Below the pieces are notes generated by a model. The model was given only the letters and a program-made list of their open reading frames with translations. It had not been told where the DNA came from and did not search any database. From JAHEZL01 sp964406465 (lineage in GTDB: Bacteria; Bacteroidota; Bacteroidia; Flavobacteriales_C; GCA-002722245), in contig CAYORT010000014.1 of assembly GCA_964406465.1 (NCBI GenBank), positions 14,031-78,030 on the forward strand: a stretch of 64,000 nucleotides of DNA. The letters run 5' to 3'. Positions 33,563 through 43,000 of the stretch are shown in pieces. Positions within the stretch are counted from its first letter, which is position 1; the number at the start of each line of letters is the position of its first letter. The translations under genes were made by a program, and so were the position numbers.

Positions 33563-34165
33563 ATGGAAATTGCAGGAAGAAAAATCGGAGCCGGTTTGAT
33601 TATCGGAGTTATCCTTGGGATAATTGTTTTGTGGGGAGTGATTTGGTACAATGGAGCTTTAACCGCAAGTGAAGATGTTGAAGGGCAATGGGGTAATGTT
33701 CAAAGTTCATATCAGCGAAGAATGGATTTAATTCCTGGATTGGTTAAGGCAGTGAAAGGGTATGCTAAACATGAAGAGACAGTTTTTCGTGAAGTAGCTG
33801 AAGCTCAGGCAAAAATTGGAGCAATTCAAGTTGATGCTTCGAAGCTTACTGAAGCGGATATTCAAAAATATCAAGAATCTCAGGAAGCTATGAAGGGAGC
33901 GACATTAGGGAGATTAATGGCTCTGGCAATTCAGTATCCAGATTTGCAAGCAAGTGCAAGTTATCAGCAATTTATGACTGATTATACTGGTACAGAGAAC
34001 AGAATCAATAGAGAGCGAGATTTATTCAATGATGCTGCCAAAGAATTCAATAAAAAAATTCAAAGAATTCCAGGTAATCTCTTTAATATTTTTGCTGGTT
34101 TTGAGAAGAAGCCATATTTCCAATCTCAACCTGGTGCAGATAAAGGAGTTAATGTAGATTTATAA
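33563..34165 (+). CDS. lemA: LemA family membrane protein
   Basis: Encodes 200 residues: one N-terminal helix (about 13-31, AGLIIGVILGIIVLWGVIW) and a helical-bundle periplasmic or extracellular domain. The LemA signature is VEGQWGNVQSSYQRRMDLIPGLVKAVKGYAKHEE, with a later ENRINRERDLFNDAAKEFNKKI. The role is unclear; in many bacteria lemA is next to TPM-domain genes, as here. Its stop shares one base with the start of the next gene, so the three genes form one operon. Confidence 0.93.
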   Translation: MEIAGRKIGAGLIIGVILGIIVLWGVIWYNGALTASEDVEGQWGNVQSSYQRRMDLIPGLVKAVKGYAKHEETVFREVAEAQAKIGAIQVDASKLTEADIQKYQESQEAMKGATLGRLMALAIQYPDLQASASYQQFMTDYTGTENRINRERDLFNDAAKEFNKKIQRIPGNLFNIFAGFEKKPYFQSQPGADKGVNVDL

Positions 34166-34602
34166 TGGCAAGCGCAAAAGACTTATTTTCTGAGGAAGCG
34201 CGCGCGCAAATAGTGAAAGCTATTAAGGCTGCTGAGTTGAACACTTCTGGTGAAATTAGGGTTCATATAGAAAATAAATGCAAGATTGAGGTTTTAGATA
34301 GAGCCGCGTATATCTTCAAATATTTAGAAATGCACAAAACAGCACTCCGCAACGGAGTGCTGTTTTATTTATCTGTAAATGATAAAAAATTTGCAGTGAT
34401 AGGTGATGCTGGAATCAATGAGAAAGTACCTGCCGATTTTTGGAATAATGTTAAAGATTTAGTGATATCTAACTTTAAGCAAGAAAAATTTACCGAAGGA
34501 TTAAGCGAGGGAATAAGGCTGGCAGGATTGCAATTACAAGAACATTTCCCATATCAATCAAACGACAAAAACGAATTGAATAATGAAATTTCTTTCGGGT
34601 AA
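34165..34602 (+). CDS. TPM domain protein (short, soluble)
   Basis: Encodes 145 residues, a single TPM (TLP18.3/Psb32/MOLO-1) domain without signal peptide or anchor. Typical residues are IKAAELNTSGEIRVHIE, LRNGVLFYLSVNDKKFAVIGDAGINEKVPADFW and FTEGLSEGIRLAG. In plants the domain works in photosystem II repair; in bacteria it accompanies lemA with unknown role. It overlaps the following gene by 20 bases. A perfect 14-bp hairpin lies inside the coding sequence. Confidence 0.88.
   Translation: MASAKDLFSEEARAQIVKAIKAAELNTSGEIRVHIENKCKIEVLDRAAYIFKYLEMHKTALRNGVLFYLSVNDKKFAVIGDAGINEKVPADFWNNVKDLVISNFKQEKFTEGLSEGIRLAGLQLQEHFPYQSNDKNELNNEISFG
34336..34366 (+). other. Perfect 14-bp hairpin inside a coding sequence
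   Basis: AAAACAGCACTCCG (34336-34349) pairs without mismatch with CGGAGTGCTGTTTT (34353-34366) around loop CAA. With the A-run before and T-run after it has the form of an intrinsic terminator, yet it encodes the conserved HKTALRNGVLFYL segment of the TPM domain. Confidence 0.75.
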
Positions 34603-35359
34603 AATAATTGCTTTTTTGTTTTTGCTAAGTGCTTTTTCTTCATTAGCGCAAAATTGTATTCCAGAGAAGCCAAGCTCTCGTCCTTACTACGTTACCGACA
34701 AGGTAGGTGTTTTGTCATCTGAAGAAGTTGCAAGATTAGAGCAGCGTTTGCAATTGTTTGATGATTCTACATCGAATCAGATTGTAGTAGTGATTGTTGA
34801 TGATTTGTGTGGAGCAGATAAGGCGCAGTTTGCTACCGAGTTAGGTGAGAAATGGGGAGTTGGAAAAGCAGATAAAGACAATGGGATTGTGGTGTTGATA
34901 AAACCCACCAAAACCAACGGTCCGCGAACAACTTTTATCGCTGTAGGTAGAGGTTTAGAAGGAGCAATAACCGATGTTCAGGCGCATGACATCGTGAACA
35001 ATTTTATGAATCCTCAATTTAAAGCAGGAAATATTTTTGGAGGAATCAATGCAGGATTAGATTTACTGATTCCCTTGGCGCAGGGAGAATACAAAGAAAC
35101 AAATGTGCACACTAACGTTGATTATACGTCTATTATAGCCATTGTTTTAGGATTGATTTTAATATTAGGTTTCAGACTTTTTGCCGCGCGATCTTATGCT
35201 CGTGCCAATGGTTTAAGTTTATGGAATGCCTTTTTCTTAGGCTCTTTGATGGGCAATTCTGGTAGAGGTAGCTGGGGTGGTGGAGGTTCTGGTGGTGGAG
35301 GCTTCGGCGGTTTTGGTGGTGGTAGTTTTGGTGGCGGTGGTGCCGGTGGCGATTGGTAG
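34583..35359 (+). CDS. TPM domain protein with membrane helix and glycine-rich tail
   Basis: Encodes 258 residues: signal peptide (about 1-22, ending SSLAQN), TPM domain (about 35-160, YVTDKVGVLSSEEVARLEQRL, SNQIVVVIVDDL, KDNGIVVLIKP, TFIAVGRGLEGAITDVQAHDI), one helix (about 180-197, IIAIVLGLILILGFRLF), then a C-terminal glycine/serine-rich run from about 225 to the end. This is the YgcG-like architecture seen with lemA. It overlaps the upstream TPM gene by 20 bases in another frame. Confidence 0.9.
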   Translation: MKFLSGKIIAFLFLLSAFSSLAQNCIPEKPSSRPYYVTDKVGVLSSEEVARLEQRLQLFDDSTSNQIVVVIVDDLCGADKAQFATELGEKWGVGKADKDNGIVVLIKPTKTNGPRTTFIAVGRGLEGAITDVQAHDIVNNFMNPQFKAGNIFGGINAGLDLLIPLAQGEYKETNVHTNVDYTSIIAIVLGLILILGFRLFAARSYARANGLSLWNAFFLGSLMGNSGRGSWGGGGSGGGGFGGFGGGSFGGGGAGGDW

Positions 35360-35370
35360 CGAAAAAAATA

Positions 35371-35432
35371 AAAAGTTAAAAGTTAAAAGCCAAAAGTGAT
35401 CTTACATTTTTGGCTTTTGCCTTTTAACTTTC
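35371..35432. terminator. Terminator-like A/T-rich inverted repeat
   Basis: Bases 35371-35396 and 35407-35432 are complementary at 22 of 26 positions around a 10-base loop. They lie between the lemA-TPM operon and bioD. The left arm contains a doubled word (AGTTAAA). A terminator is likely from its position, but the stem is AT-rich. Confidence 0.6.
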
Positions 35433-35444
35433 TACCTTCACGCC

Positions 35445-36056
35445 ATGCGAAAAATATTTGTCACAGGTATAGGTACAGATGTAGGTAAGACTATTGTTTC
35501 TGCTATTTTGGTAGAAGCTTTACAAGCCGATTATTTTAAACCTGTTCAGGCTGGTGTTGAAAGTTTAGATCGCGAAACAGTGAAAAGCTTGGTAAGCGGC
35601 AAACGCATTAAATTTCACAAAGAAAAATTTTTACTTCAAAATGCTATGTCGCCTCATGCTGCGGCAGAACTAGAAAATATTGAAATTAGATTGAGTAAAT
35701 TGAAGTTGCCCAATACCGCGAATAACTTGGTGATTGAAGGTGCAGGCGGATTGATGGTTCCATTGAATTACAAGGGAGATACAATGCTCGATTTAATTAA
35801 ATATTATGATGCTGAAGTGGTGCTGGTTTGCACCAATTATCTTGGAAGCATCAACCATACTTTACTGTCTATTCAAGCATTAAAAAATAAAGAGACCAAT
35901 ATTCTGGGAATTTTCTTCAACGGCGAATCAAATCCGGCATCGGAAAAAGTGATTTTAGAAACTACCGGAATTAGATGCTTGGGAAGAATCAATAAAGAAA
36001 CCGAATTTACAAAGGCTTTGGTGAAAGAATACGCAAGTCACTACGTGTTCATTTAA
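35445..36056 (+). CDS. bioD: Dethiobiotin synthase
   Basis: Encodes 203 residues, about the family length. BioD closes the ureido ring of dethiobiotin using CO2 and ATP. The P-loop is VTGIGTDVGKT (Lys15), followed by FKPVQAGVES, SPHAAAELENI and the EGAGGLMVPLN motif that holds the substrate. Other bio genes are not in the window. The 3' end overlaps the convergent SGNH hydrolase gene by 8 bases. Confidence 0.94.
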   Translation: MRKIFVTGIGTDVGKTIVSAILVEALQADYFKPVQAGVESLDRETVKSLVSGKRIKFHKEKFLLQNAMSPHAAAELENIEIRLSKLKLPNTANNLVIEGAGGLMVPLNYKGDTMLDLIKYYDAEVVLVCTNYLGSINHTLLSIQALKNKETNILGIFFNGESNPASEKVILETTGIRCLGRINKETEFTKALVKEYASHYVFI

Positions 36057-36945
36057 ACAATTCAGCTTTAAGTTTTTCTGCCACTATTTTGTACCCCTCT
36101 TTTTTCAGGTGCATTCCATCAAAACTTACTGTGTTGATGTCTTCAAAAAGATCACTCAAATTGATGTATTCCACCTTGTTTTTGAATTTCTTTTCAATTA
36201 ATTCGCGCACTAAAATTTGTTGCACTAAATCATAGCTGTTGGGTTGGCAAACCAGGGCCACGCGTACTTTTCTTTCTGTTAGTTTTGTTAGTGCTTCATC
36301 TAGTTTTTCAATATAATTTTTAAAAGGCTTTTTCCCTTGTAGCAGCAGAGCTTTGGCTGTTTCGTTATTTTGGTCGGTGTAGGTGTGTAATTCTTTCTTC
36401 AAGCTATCGGTATTACTTTCTTTTTTAAATTCTGGTTTGTCTGAATCAACAACTTTCGATATTGCTTTTCTAAAAAATTCTTGGGTATAAAACCCCAAAA
36501 TTGTTTTGTAGCCAAAGGCATAAAATAGTGGGTCACTTCCTCTAAAATCATAATCATTTAAAGCAATAGGATTTTTATCTGTTTCGCCTTGATACAAAAT
36601 AGCCATATCGTAATTTAAATATTCATAGGAGTCGATATCGTTGGAAATGCCATAAATGCCCTGACTATTAGCACCTAAATTCACAACAGAATAATTTTGT
36701 GGCAGAATTTGCTGCAATTGCGCCGGCCACGATTCATTTTCTTCTACCCAAAATCCAAAAGTTATACTACCACCAAAACATGCTATTCTGTACTCATTGT
36801 CTTGTTTGTCATCGGCTATTTTACCGCGGTATCCATGTGTGTTGTAGTAACCGTGCGCGTAATAGTCGGCGATACCAAGCGCTACCAAAAGCAAAAGAAA
36901 GAAAATCCATTTGCTGTATTTGTTTTTGAATAGCGACTTTAACAT
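36049..36945 (-). CDS. Membrane-anchored SGNH/GDSL-type hydrolase
   Basis: Encodes 298 residues with one N-terminal helix (about 11-28, KWIFFLLLLVALGIADYYA), so it is anchored with the catalytic domain outside. The nucleophile block is ACFGGSITFGFWVEENESWPAQLQ and the catalytic Asp-x-x-His is SFDGMHLKKEGYKIV near the C-terminus. A Gly/Asn oxyanion pair is seen in VVNLGANSQGIYG. SGNH enzymes are esterases or acyltransferases; the substrate is unknown. A glycan acetylation role is possible but not shown. Confidence 0.85.
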   Translation of the reverse strand: MLKSLFKNKYSKWIFFLLLLVALGIADYYAHGYYNTHGYRGKIADDKQDNEYRIACFGGSITFGFWVEENESWPAQLQQILPQNYSVVNLGANSQGIYGISNDIDSYEYLNYDMAILYQGETDKNPIALNDYDFRGSDPLFYAFGYKTILGFYTQEFFRKAISKVVDSDKPEFKKESNTDSLKKELHTYTDQNNETAKALLLQGKKPFKNYIEKLDEALTKLTERKVRVALVCQPNSYDLVQQILVRELIEKKFKNKVEYINLSDLFEDINTVSFDGMHLKKEGYKIVAEKLKAELFK

Positions 36946-36957
36946 TATCTATTTTAC

Positions 36958-36965
36958 TAACTTTG
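36958..36965 (+). promoter_or_regulatory. Bacteroidota -7 element before ribBA
   Basis: TAACTTTG matches the consensus TAnnTTTG and lies 18 bases before the ribBA start. No clear -33 TTG is seen. Confidence 0.5.
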
Positions 36966-36983
36966 CGCTAAAGTTAATATTTC

Positions 36984-38195
36984 ATGTCGGAAAAACTCAA
37001 TACCATAGAAGAAGCCATCGAGGATCTTCGCAACGGAAAAGTCATTATTGTTGTTGATGATGAAGATCGCGAAAATGAAGGGGATTTCCTTTGTACTGCA
37101 GATGCCGTAACTCCTGAGATTATTAATTTCATGGCTACTCACGGCAGAGGATTGATTTGCGCTCCATTATTGGAGCAACGTTGTAAAGATTTGCAACTCG
37201 ATTTGATGGTAACTACCAATTCGGCTTTGCATGAAACACCTTTTACTGTTTCTGTTGATTTAATAGGCAATGGCGTTACCACTGGTATTAGCGCAACAGA
37301 TAGAGCAAAGACAATAAAGGCATTGATTGACCCAAATACTAAACCTAGTGATTTGGGTAAGCCCGGACATATTTTTCCATTGAAGGCTCAGCCTGCGGGG
37401 GTTTTGAAAAGAGCCGGACACACTGAAGCTACCATTGATTTGGCACGTTTGGCCGGCCACTATCCAGCTGGTGTTATTGTAGAGATCATGAATGAAGACG
37501 GAAGTATGGCTCGTCTTCCCGATTTGAGAAAAATTGCAGAGCGTTTTAATTTAAAGATCATTTCAATTGCCGATTTGATTTCTTATCGATTGAAACACGA
37601 TTCTTTAATTGATAGAACAGTAGAAGTTAAAATGCCTACAGTTCATGGAGATTTTAGATTGATATCATATACTCAAAAATCAACCGGAGAAGAACATTTG
37701 GCCATGGTGAAAGGAGAGTGGCAAGAAGATGAGGCAGTTTTGGTGCGCGTGCATTCTTCATGTTTAACAGGTGATGTGTTTGGCTCTTGCAGATGCGATT
37801 GTGGTCCGCAATTGCACAAAGCTCTAGAGATGATAGAGAAAGAAGGAAAAGGAGTTTTACTCTATATGAATCAAGAGGGCAGAGGCATTGGCTTAACCAA
37901 TAAATTGCGCGCTTACAAATTACAAGAACAAGGCAGAGATACTGTAGAGGCCAATTTAGAATTGGGCTTTAAAATGGACAATAGAGATTATGGTGTAGGA
38001 GCGCAAATTTTAAGAGATCTTGGTTTGTGTAAAATACGATTGATGAGTAATAATCCTAAGAAACGTGCGGGCTTACTGGGCTACGGCTTAGAGGTAGTAG
38101 ACAATGTGCCTATCGAAATCGAAAGTAATCAGCACAATAAGTTTTATCTTGAAACTAAGAAGTTGAAGATGGGACACAATTTGAAATTGGATTAA
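36984..38195 (+). CDS. ribBA: Bifunctional DHBP synthase / GTP cyclohydrolase II
   Basis: Encodes 403 residues, both enzymes of early riboflavin synthesis. Residues about 1-205 are the RibB part (VVDDEDRENEGDFLCTADAVTPE acidic loop; ATHGRGLICAPL; RAGHTEATIDLARLAG), which makes 3,4-dihydroxy-2-butanone 4-phosphate. Residues about 210-403 are RibA, with zinc cysteines in SSCLTGDVFGSCRCDCGPQL and the GTP loop NQEGRGIGLTNKL. No FMN riboswitch is seen; the upstream gap is only 38 bases. Confidence 0.96.
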   Translation: MSEKLNTIEEAIEDLRNGKVIIVVDDEDRENEGDFLCTADAVTPEIINFMATHGRGLICAPLLEQRCKDLQLDLMVTTNSALHETPFTVSVDLIGNGVTTGISATDRAKTIKALIDPNTKPSDLGKPGHIFPLKAQPAGVLKRAGHTEATIDLARLAGHYPAGVIVEIMNEDGSMARLPDLRKIAERFNLKIISIADLISYRLKHDSLIDRTVEVKMPTVHGDFRLISYTQKSTGEEHLAMVKGEWQEDEAVLVRVHSSCLTGDVFGSCRCDCGPQLHKALEMIEKEGKGVLLYMNQEGRGIGLTNKLRAYKLQEQGRDTVEANLELGFKMDNRDYGVGAQILRDLGLCKIRLMSNNPKKRAGLLGYGLEVVDNVPIEIESNQHNKFYLETKKLKMGHNLKLD

Positions 38196-38226
38196 AAAAA
38201 GCCCCTTGCACATTTATGCAAGGGGC
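38194..38226 (-). terminator. Intrinsic terminator between ribBA and lipoprotein gene
   Basis: GCCCCTTGCA pairs perfectly with TGCAAGGGGC around a 6-base loop. The T-tract is on the minus strand (A-run 38194-38200), so it mainly ends transcription from the lipoprotein gene, though it can also stop ribBA readthrough. Confidence 0.85.
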
Positions 38227-38257
38227 CCAACCTAAATATATGCGGGGAAAATCTTAA

Positions 38258-39085
38258 TTACTGCTTAGAAGTATAAGTTTTTGAGTATTTACCTACAGTA
38301 ACAGTTACTGTTTCGTCGCAAGCACCATTACCAAAATCAATTACTCTTGTTTCTTTACCAGCTGGTGTGATTTCTAAAACACCACTTACAAATTCATGAC
38401 AGCTAACTTTGTACACCAATGCAGTGGTAACTTTAGCGTCAATTTCTTCACCACTTGCTTTGGTTTTTGAAGCTGTACCAGTGTAAGTGAATTCATCATC
38501 TGAGAAGTTAAGTAAAGTGTTGTATCCAGCTGAGAAAACTCTTGTTCTGTCGGTAGAACCGCTCACCACATCGCCATTGGTTAAAGTTACTGTGATTTCG
38601 CCAACGATATGCCAAGTTGGAGCAGAAGGCAAGGTTTGTGTTAAAGTAGATGTTCTTGTTCCTTCAACTTTATTTCCATTTACATAGAAATCTTCAGTAG
38701 TTATTGTTCTTACAGTACCAGCAATATATGGCTCGCCTTTTCTAGTTAAATAAATTTTACCTTTTCTTGTTTTACCGTCTTTGCAAAGATATCCGTTGCC
38801 AAAATCAACACAGATTTTTGTTGTGTCATTTGAAACCGATTTAGTAATGATTACAGAATCTGCCATCATGCTTCCTGCGTCATCTGTTTTTAAAGATTTA
38901 CTTCCTACACCTGGAGTCTCAGCTTGATCTGCCAAAGCGTCTAAATCATTGTTCGCATTTTCAGATACTGAATAACTTTCAGCTGCTGTAGTGCTCTCGT
39001 CTTTGTCTTTTTTACAAGATGTTAATGTTAAACTAAAAGCTGTGAAAGCTATTAACCCGGTTTTGATAATTTGCGTCGTTTTCAT
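38258..39085 (-). CDS. Lipoprotein of unknown function, paralogue A
   Basis: Encodes 275 residues. The signal MKTTQIIKTGLIAFTAFSLTLTSC ends in a lipobox LTSC. Mature parts shared with the next gene: a segment S-x-NNDLDALA, the motif VDFGNGYLCKDGKTRKGKIYL, TEDFYVNGNKVE, and a C-terminal GVLEITPAGKETRVIDFGNGACDETVTVTVGKYSKTY. The two DFGNG-Cys-Asp repeats suggest an internally repeated beta-rich fold. No named family recognised. Tandem paralogue of the gene at 39194, each with its own promoter-like site. Confidence 0.85.
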   Translation of the reverse strand: MKTTQIIKTGLIAFTAFSLTLTSCKKDKDESTTAAESYSVSENANNDLDALADQAETPGVGSKSLKTDDAGSMMADSVIITKSVSNDTTKICVDFGNGYLCKDGKTRKGKIYLTRKGEPYIAGTVRTITTEDFYVNGNKVEGTRTSTLTQTLPSAPTWHIVGEITVTLTNGDVVSGSTDRTRVFSAGYNTLLNFSDDEFTYTGTASKTKASGEEIDAKVTTALVYKVSCHEFVSGVLEITPAGKETRVIDFGNGACDETVTVTVGKYSKTYTSKQ

Positions 39086-39121
39086 AATTGAGGATAAATT
39101 AAAAGTTTTGTATTTGTCGAT

Positions 39122-39150
39122 AAGACGACAAGATAAAAAGATGGGTTGCC
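39122..39150 (-). promoter_or_regulatory. Candidate ECF-sigma type promoter, paralogue A
   Basis: Read on the minus strand: GGCAACC, 16 bases, then CGTCTT, ending 37 bases before the start codon. The same pair with the same surroundings precedes the paralogue. Confidence 0.45.
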
Positions 39151-39193
39151 TAAAAGTTTAGATAAAATTTTTTTTGAGTGCGAAAAAACGAGA

Positions 39194-40009
39194 TTATTTT
39201 AAAGTAATAATCTTTGAGAATTTTCCAATAGATATAGTGGCTATGTTATCGCATGAACCATTACCGAAATCAATTTTTCTAGGAAGTTTTTTGTCTGGTG
39301 TTATTTCAATTGTACCGCTCTTAATATAAGCACAGTCACCTGTGCGGGTAAGTGGTGAAGTGATATTCACCGTGTATGAACTTCCGTTGTAATTGGTGCC
39401 ACTACCATTTCCAGAAACGACAAAAACATCATCAGATTTATCTAGCTGTGTTAAACTTCCTTGAGTCCAATTTATAGTTCTTGTTGAATTTTCAGTAATG
39501 GTTTGACTGCTATCGGTAAAAGTTATCGAGGCACTTGAATTGATTACAAAATAAGTAGGTAAAATGAATTTTAAATTTCTAGAAACTTCAACTTTATTGT
39601 TGTTTACATAGTAATCGTCGGTGCTCAAAGAAATTGTTTTACTTAGTTTACCATAAATGATTTTCACTTCCCCTTTTCTGTATTTTTGATCACCGCACAA
39701 ACAATTCACATCGCCAAAATCAACTGTAGCATTCAAAGAGTCGTTGCTTTTAAAATTGATAATTACGTTTGCACAAACAGATAGCGTACTATTGTTATCT
39801 CCTGTTTTTAATGAGGTGGTATTGCTAAAAACAATTTCGTTGGCAAGGCCATCTAAATCACTATTGCTTTGTTCAATGCTTGAATATTTTTGAGCTAAAG
39901 ATGTGTCGGTGTCGCTTAAGGCTTCTCTATTTCTTTTGCAAGAAGTAAAGCTCAAGGTTGCTACAAATAGCACAACAAGAATATTTAAAAAGCCTTTTTT
40001 CATAATCAA
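39194..40009 (-). CDS. Lipoprotein of unknown function, paralogue B
   Basis: Encodes 271 residues (or 269 from the second ATG at 40003, MKKGFLNILVVLF, which gives a more typical signal). Lipobox SFTSC. Shared with paralogue A: SNSDLDGLAN, VDFGDVNCLCGDQKYRKGEVKI, TDDYYVNNNKVEVSR, and the C-terminal GTIEITPDKKLPRKIDFGNGSCDNIATISIGKFSKIITLK. Overall about the same length and layout, so this is an old tandem duplication. Function unknown; an outer-membrane or surface lipoprotein is likely. Confidence 0.85.
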   Translation of the reverse strand: MIMKKGFLNILVVLFVATLSFTSCKRNREALSDTDTSLAQKYSSIEQSNSDLDGLANEIVFSNTTSLKTGDNNSTLSVCANVIINFKSNDSLNATVDFGDVNCLCGDQKYRKGEVKIIYGKLSKTISLSTDDYYVNNNKVEVSRNLKFILPTYFVINSSASITFTDSSQTITENSTRTINWTQGSLTQLDKSDDVFVVSGNGSGTNYNGSSYTVNITSPLTRTGDCAYIKSGTIEITPDKKLPRKIDFGNGSCDNIATISIGKFSKIITLK

Positions 40010-40032
40010 ATCATAGAAAGTGTTGACTAAGG

Positions 40033-40059
40033 AAGACGAAGGTATAAAAAAGGGTTGCC
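40033..40059 (-). promoter_or_regulatory. Candidate ECF-sigma type promoter, paralogue B
   Basis: Read on the minus strand: GGCAACC, 14 bases, then CGTCTT, ending 24 bases before the first ATG. It fills exactly the gap after the helicase stop at 40060. Confidence 0.4.
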
Positions 40060-43000
40060 TTACAATGCAATAATTTTATTTTTTTCGAGATAGAGCAGGA
40101 AGCTTTTGGCCTTTTTACCATGGATTTGATAGAGTAAAACTTCATATTTTTCAAGCTGTTTGCGGTGTTTTTCGCTTTCTTCTCCTGTTTTAAAATCGAT
40201 GATGAATAATTCTCCGTTTTTTTCTACAACTCTATCCGGACGGCTAAACTCGCCCTTGTCGCTAATGATTTCTTGTTCTTGCTTAATTTGATTACCGGGT
40301 TCAAAGAGAAATGCTATTTCGGGCTGAGTGATAATAGAATAAATCTTTTCTTTTAAACTTACCGATTGATCAGCATTAATTAATCCGCTAGAAAATGCAT
40401 CTTGTATTACCGTGTCTAAATCGCTTGTATAGTTTAATTTTGACAAAAGGGTGTGGATGATGTTTCCGTATTCTTTCGGACTCAAACCATCCCAAATGCT
40501 TGGGGCTTGCTTGCTTATTTGAACCTTCTCACGCCAGTTGCTATGGTGATGTATGCTGGGTTGATAATTGTTGCTAATCTCAATGCTTTCTGCTTTTTTG
40601 ATTGTTTTTTCTCCATGCTGATAAACGGAAGATTCTCCATCAAATGCCAATGAAAGCAGACTTTCAATAGTTTCCAATTGATTTTTTTTGCCCTTAACGG
40701 TGAAGATGTACATCTCATTTTTGGGACGGGTAAACGCCACATAAAGCAAATTCACAATGTCTAGTAAAATTCTATTTCGTTCTTCATTGTATTCTTCAGA
40801 AATTTCGGTTTGCTCTAGGTTTTTTTGCAAACTGATATACGCAGTTGGCAAGTTTTCATCTTTGTGATCTATCCAAATATGGTCGCGTTTAGCGCTATGT
40901 ATGGCTTGAGGTGGAAAAGGAATAATTACAATAGGATATTCTAATCCTTTTGACTTATGAATAGAGCTTAGTTTAACGGCATTTTCATTTTCACTAATTT
41001 GCACAGAAAACTTTTCGTTATTTTCATTCCACCACTGCAAAAACTTACCAAGATCGGGTCCGTTTTGAATACCGAAGTTACTCACCATATCGAAAAATTG
41101 TACGAGGTAATTGTTGGCTATAGGAATGTTTAAATTTAGAGCCCACAATTGAACCAATTCATATAGTGAGATGTGCGATAAATCGTGTATGCTAACTCCT
41201 TTTTCTTGTAATGTTTGCAGCAGCAATTCTGGATTCAAACTGTATTTCTCTAGCTCTTCGTGGAAGTCGAGACCTAAAATATTATTGTTGTACAAGCCCC
41301 GAATGGCTTTTATTAAAGCTGTTTTGTTTTGATGTTGAAATGATAGTTCTAAAAGAGATATTAATAGATCGATGTGCGGATTTTTATGCAGCAACAAACT
41401 TTCAGATGAAACAATAGGGATATTAAGCTGCATCAGTCTATCGGCAATTTGGCTGGCTATATCGTTTTTACGCGTTAAAACAGCAATGTCACTATATTGA
41501 TAACCTCTTTCGATACAATCTTTAATTACCATCTCTATATGTGTCATCGCCTCTTCAATAAAATCATCTTTCTTTTGCGAGGTCATTTGTTCTACATGCA
41601 CAAAACCGCCTTCCTTTGCGAAGCTATTTTTTTGAAAAAAATCTTTGTAATAATTCTTTAGGTTTTGCGGCAAGGCATTGCTAAGTTTTTCGAAATAGTC
41701 GTTGTTGAATTCAATGATGTTTTTGGTTGATCGAAAATTTTCACTCAATATCTTTTCTTCAAAATTTCTATTGATAGATTCAACTCTTTCTTGAATTAAT
41801 GGGTTTTCAAATTTAAGGCTGCTATCTCCCATTCTGGCGAACTGTTCAACATCTCCACCTCTAAAACGATAAATGGCTTGCTTAGCATCGCCCACCAATA
41901 AATTTTTATGCCCCGAGGCCAAGGAGTTGTCAATTAAGGGTAAAATATTTTGCCATTGAAGCACCGAAGTATCTTGAAATTCATCGATTAAATAGTGTTG
42001 AAATTTCTCGCCAATTCTTTCGTATACAAATGGTATTGGCTGAGTTAAAACGATGTCTAAAATTCGTTTGTTGAATTCGGAGATATGAACAAAGTTTCTT
42101 TCGTTTCTAAGGTCATCTATAATTTTTTCAATTTCATTCAATAAGGCCAGTGCAAAAAGGTTTTTGCTAATCAAAACATTCAATTCGTAGCTTGCATTTT
42201 CCTTGTCATACAATTCAATGCTTTGATTTATTAGCTGTGAAAGCTCTCCCTTTATTGCATCTACTCGTTCTTGTTCGTCTTTGGAGCTTGTTTTTTTATG
42301 CCAATTGTCGCTTAGCACATTTTTAAATCCCGCTGAATCTTTAATAACACCAAACTCTTTTCTAACTATTTTTTTAAGTGCGCTAAATAATCCGTTTTTT
42401 CCTCCTGCAAATTCATCACCGCTCAAGCCTTTTTGTTGAATTATTTTTAGTGCTTCTTTAGCAATTTTAGTTTGTTGCCTTTCGTAGTTTTTAATGCTTT
42501 CGGTAAGAATCTTATTTTGTTCAATGAAATGCGAAAGAGTGAAAGTTTTAAGTTTTTGAATGTGTCGGTATCCTTGCTCTTTAAGCAATTGCGGAGCAAT
42601 CTCCTTTAATCGATTTTCAATATTCCACGATTCTTCTTCTTCGGTTTGGTGCTTGGTGTATTTAATTAAGGCATTGGTAAGTTCTACGTTTTCACCCACT
42701 TTCATCAGCAGTTGGTCAACGGCGTTAGATACCAATGTTTTGTCGTCTAATTCTATTTCAAAATTGATGGGTAATTTTAAATCGTGAGCAAATGCTCGAA
42801 CTACCTTTAGCATGAATTTGTCGATGGTAGTAATGTTGAAATCGCCATAATTGTGCAAAACGGCAGTTACTATTTCCCGTGATTTTTCTCTAATGTGCTC
42901 TTCGCCTTTGATCAATTCTTTTTTAAGAATATCCATCATGGTTTTTTCTCCACCTTCTAGTTTTTCGTTACCGGCAAAGGAGTGAAGTGTGTGCAAAACT

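Noticed and set aside
35275..35355. GGT/GGC-rich tandem repeat
   Set aside because: It is the coding sequence of the glycine-rich tail normal for YgcG-like TPM proteins.
36087..36096. A third TTTTGTACCC, identical to the candidate att core
   Set aside because: It lies inside the SGNH hydrolase coding sequence with no integrase or arm repeats nearby. It shows that the 10-mer alone is weak evidence, so the att call rests on the arm pairs and the symmetric junction.
36946..36983. FMN riboswitch upstream of ribBA
   Set aside because: The gap is only 38 bases and lacks the conserved RFN elements.
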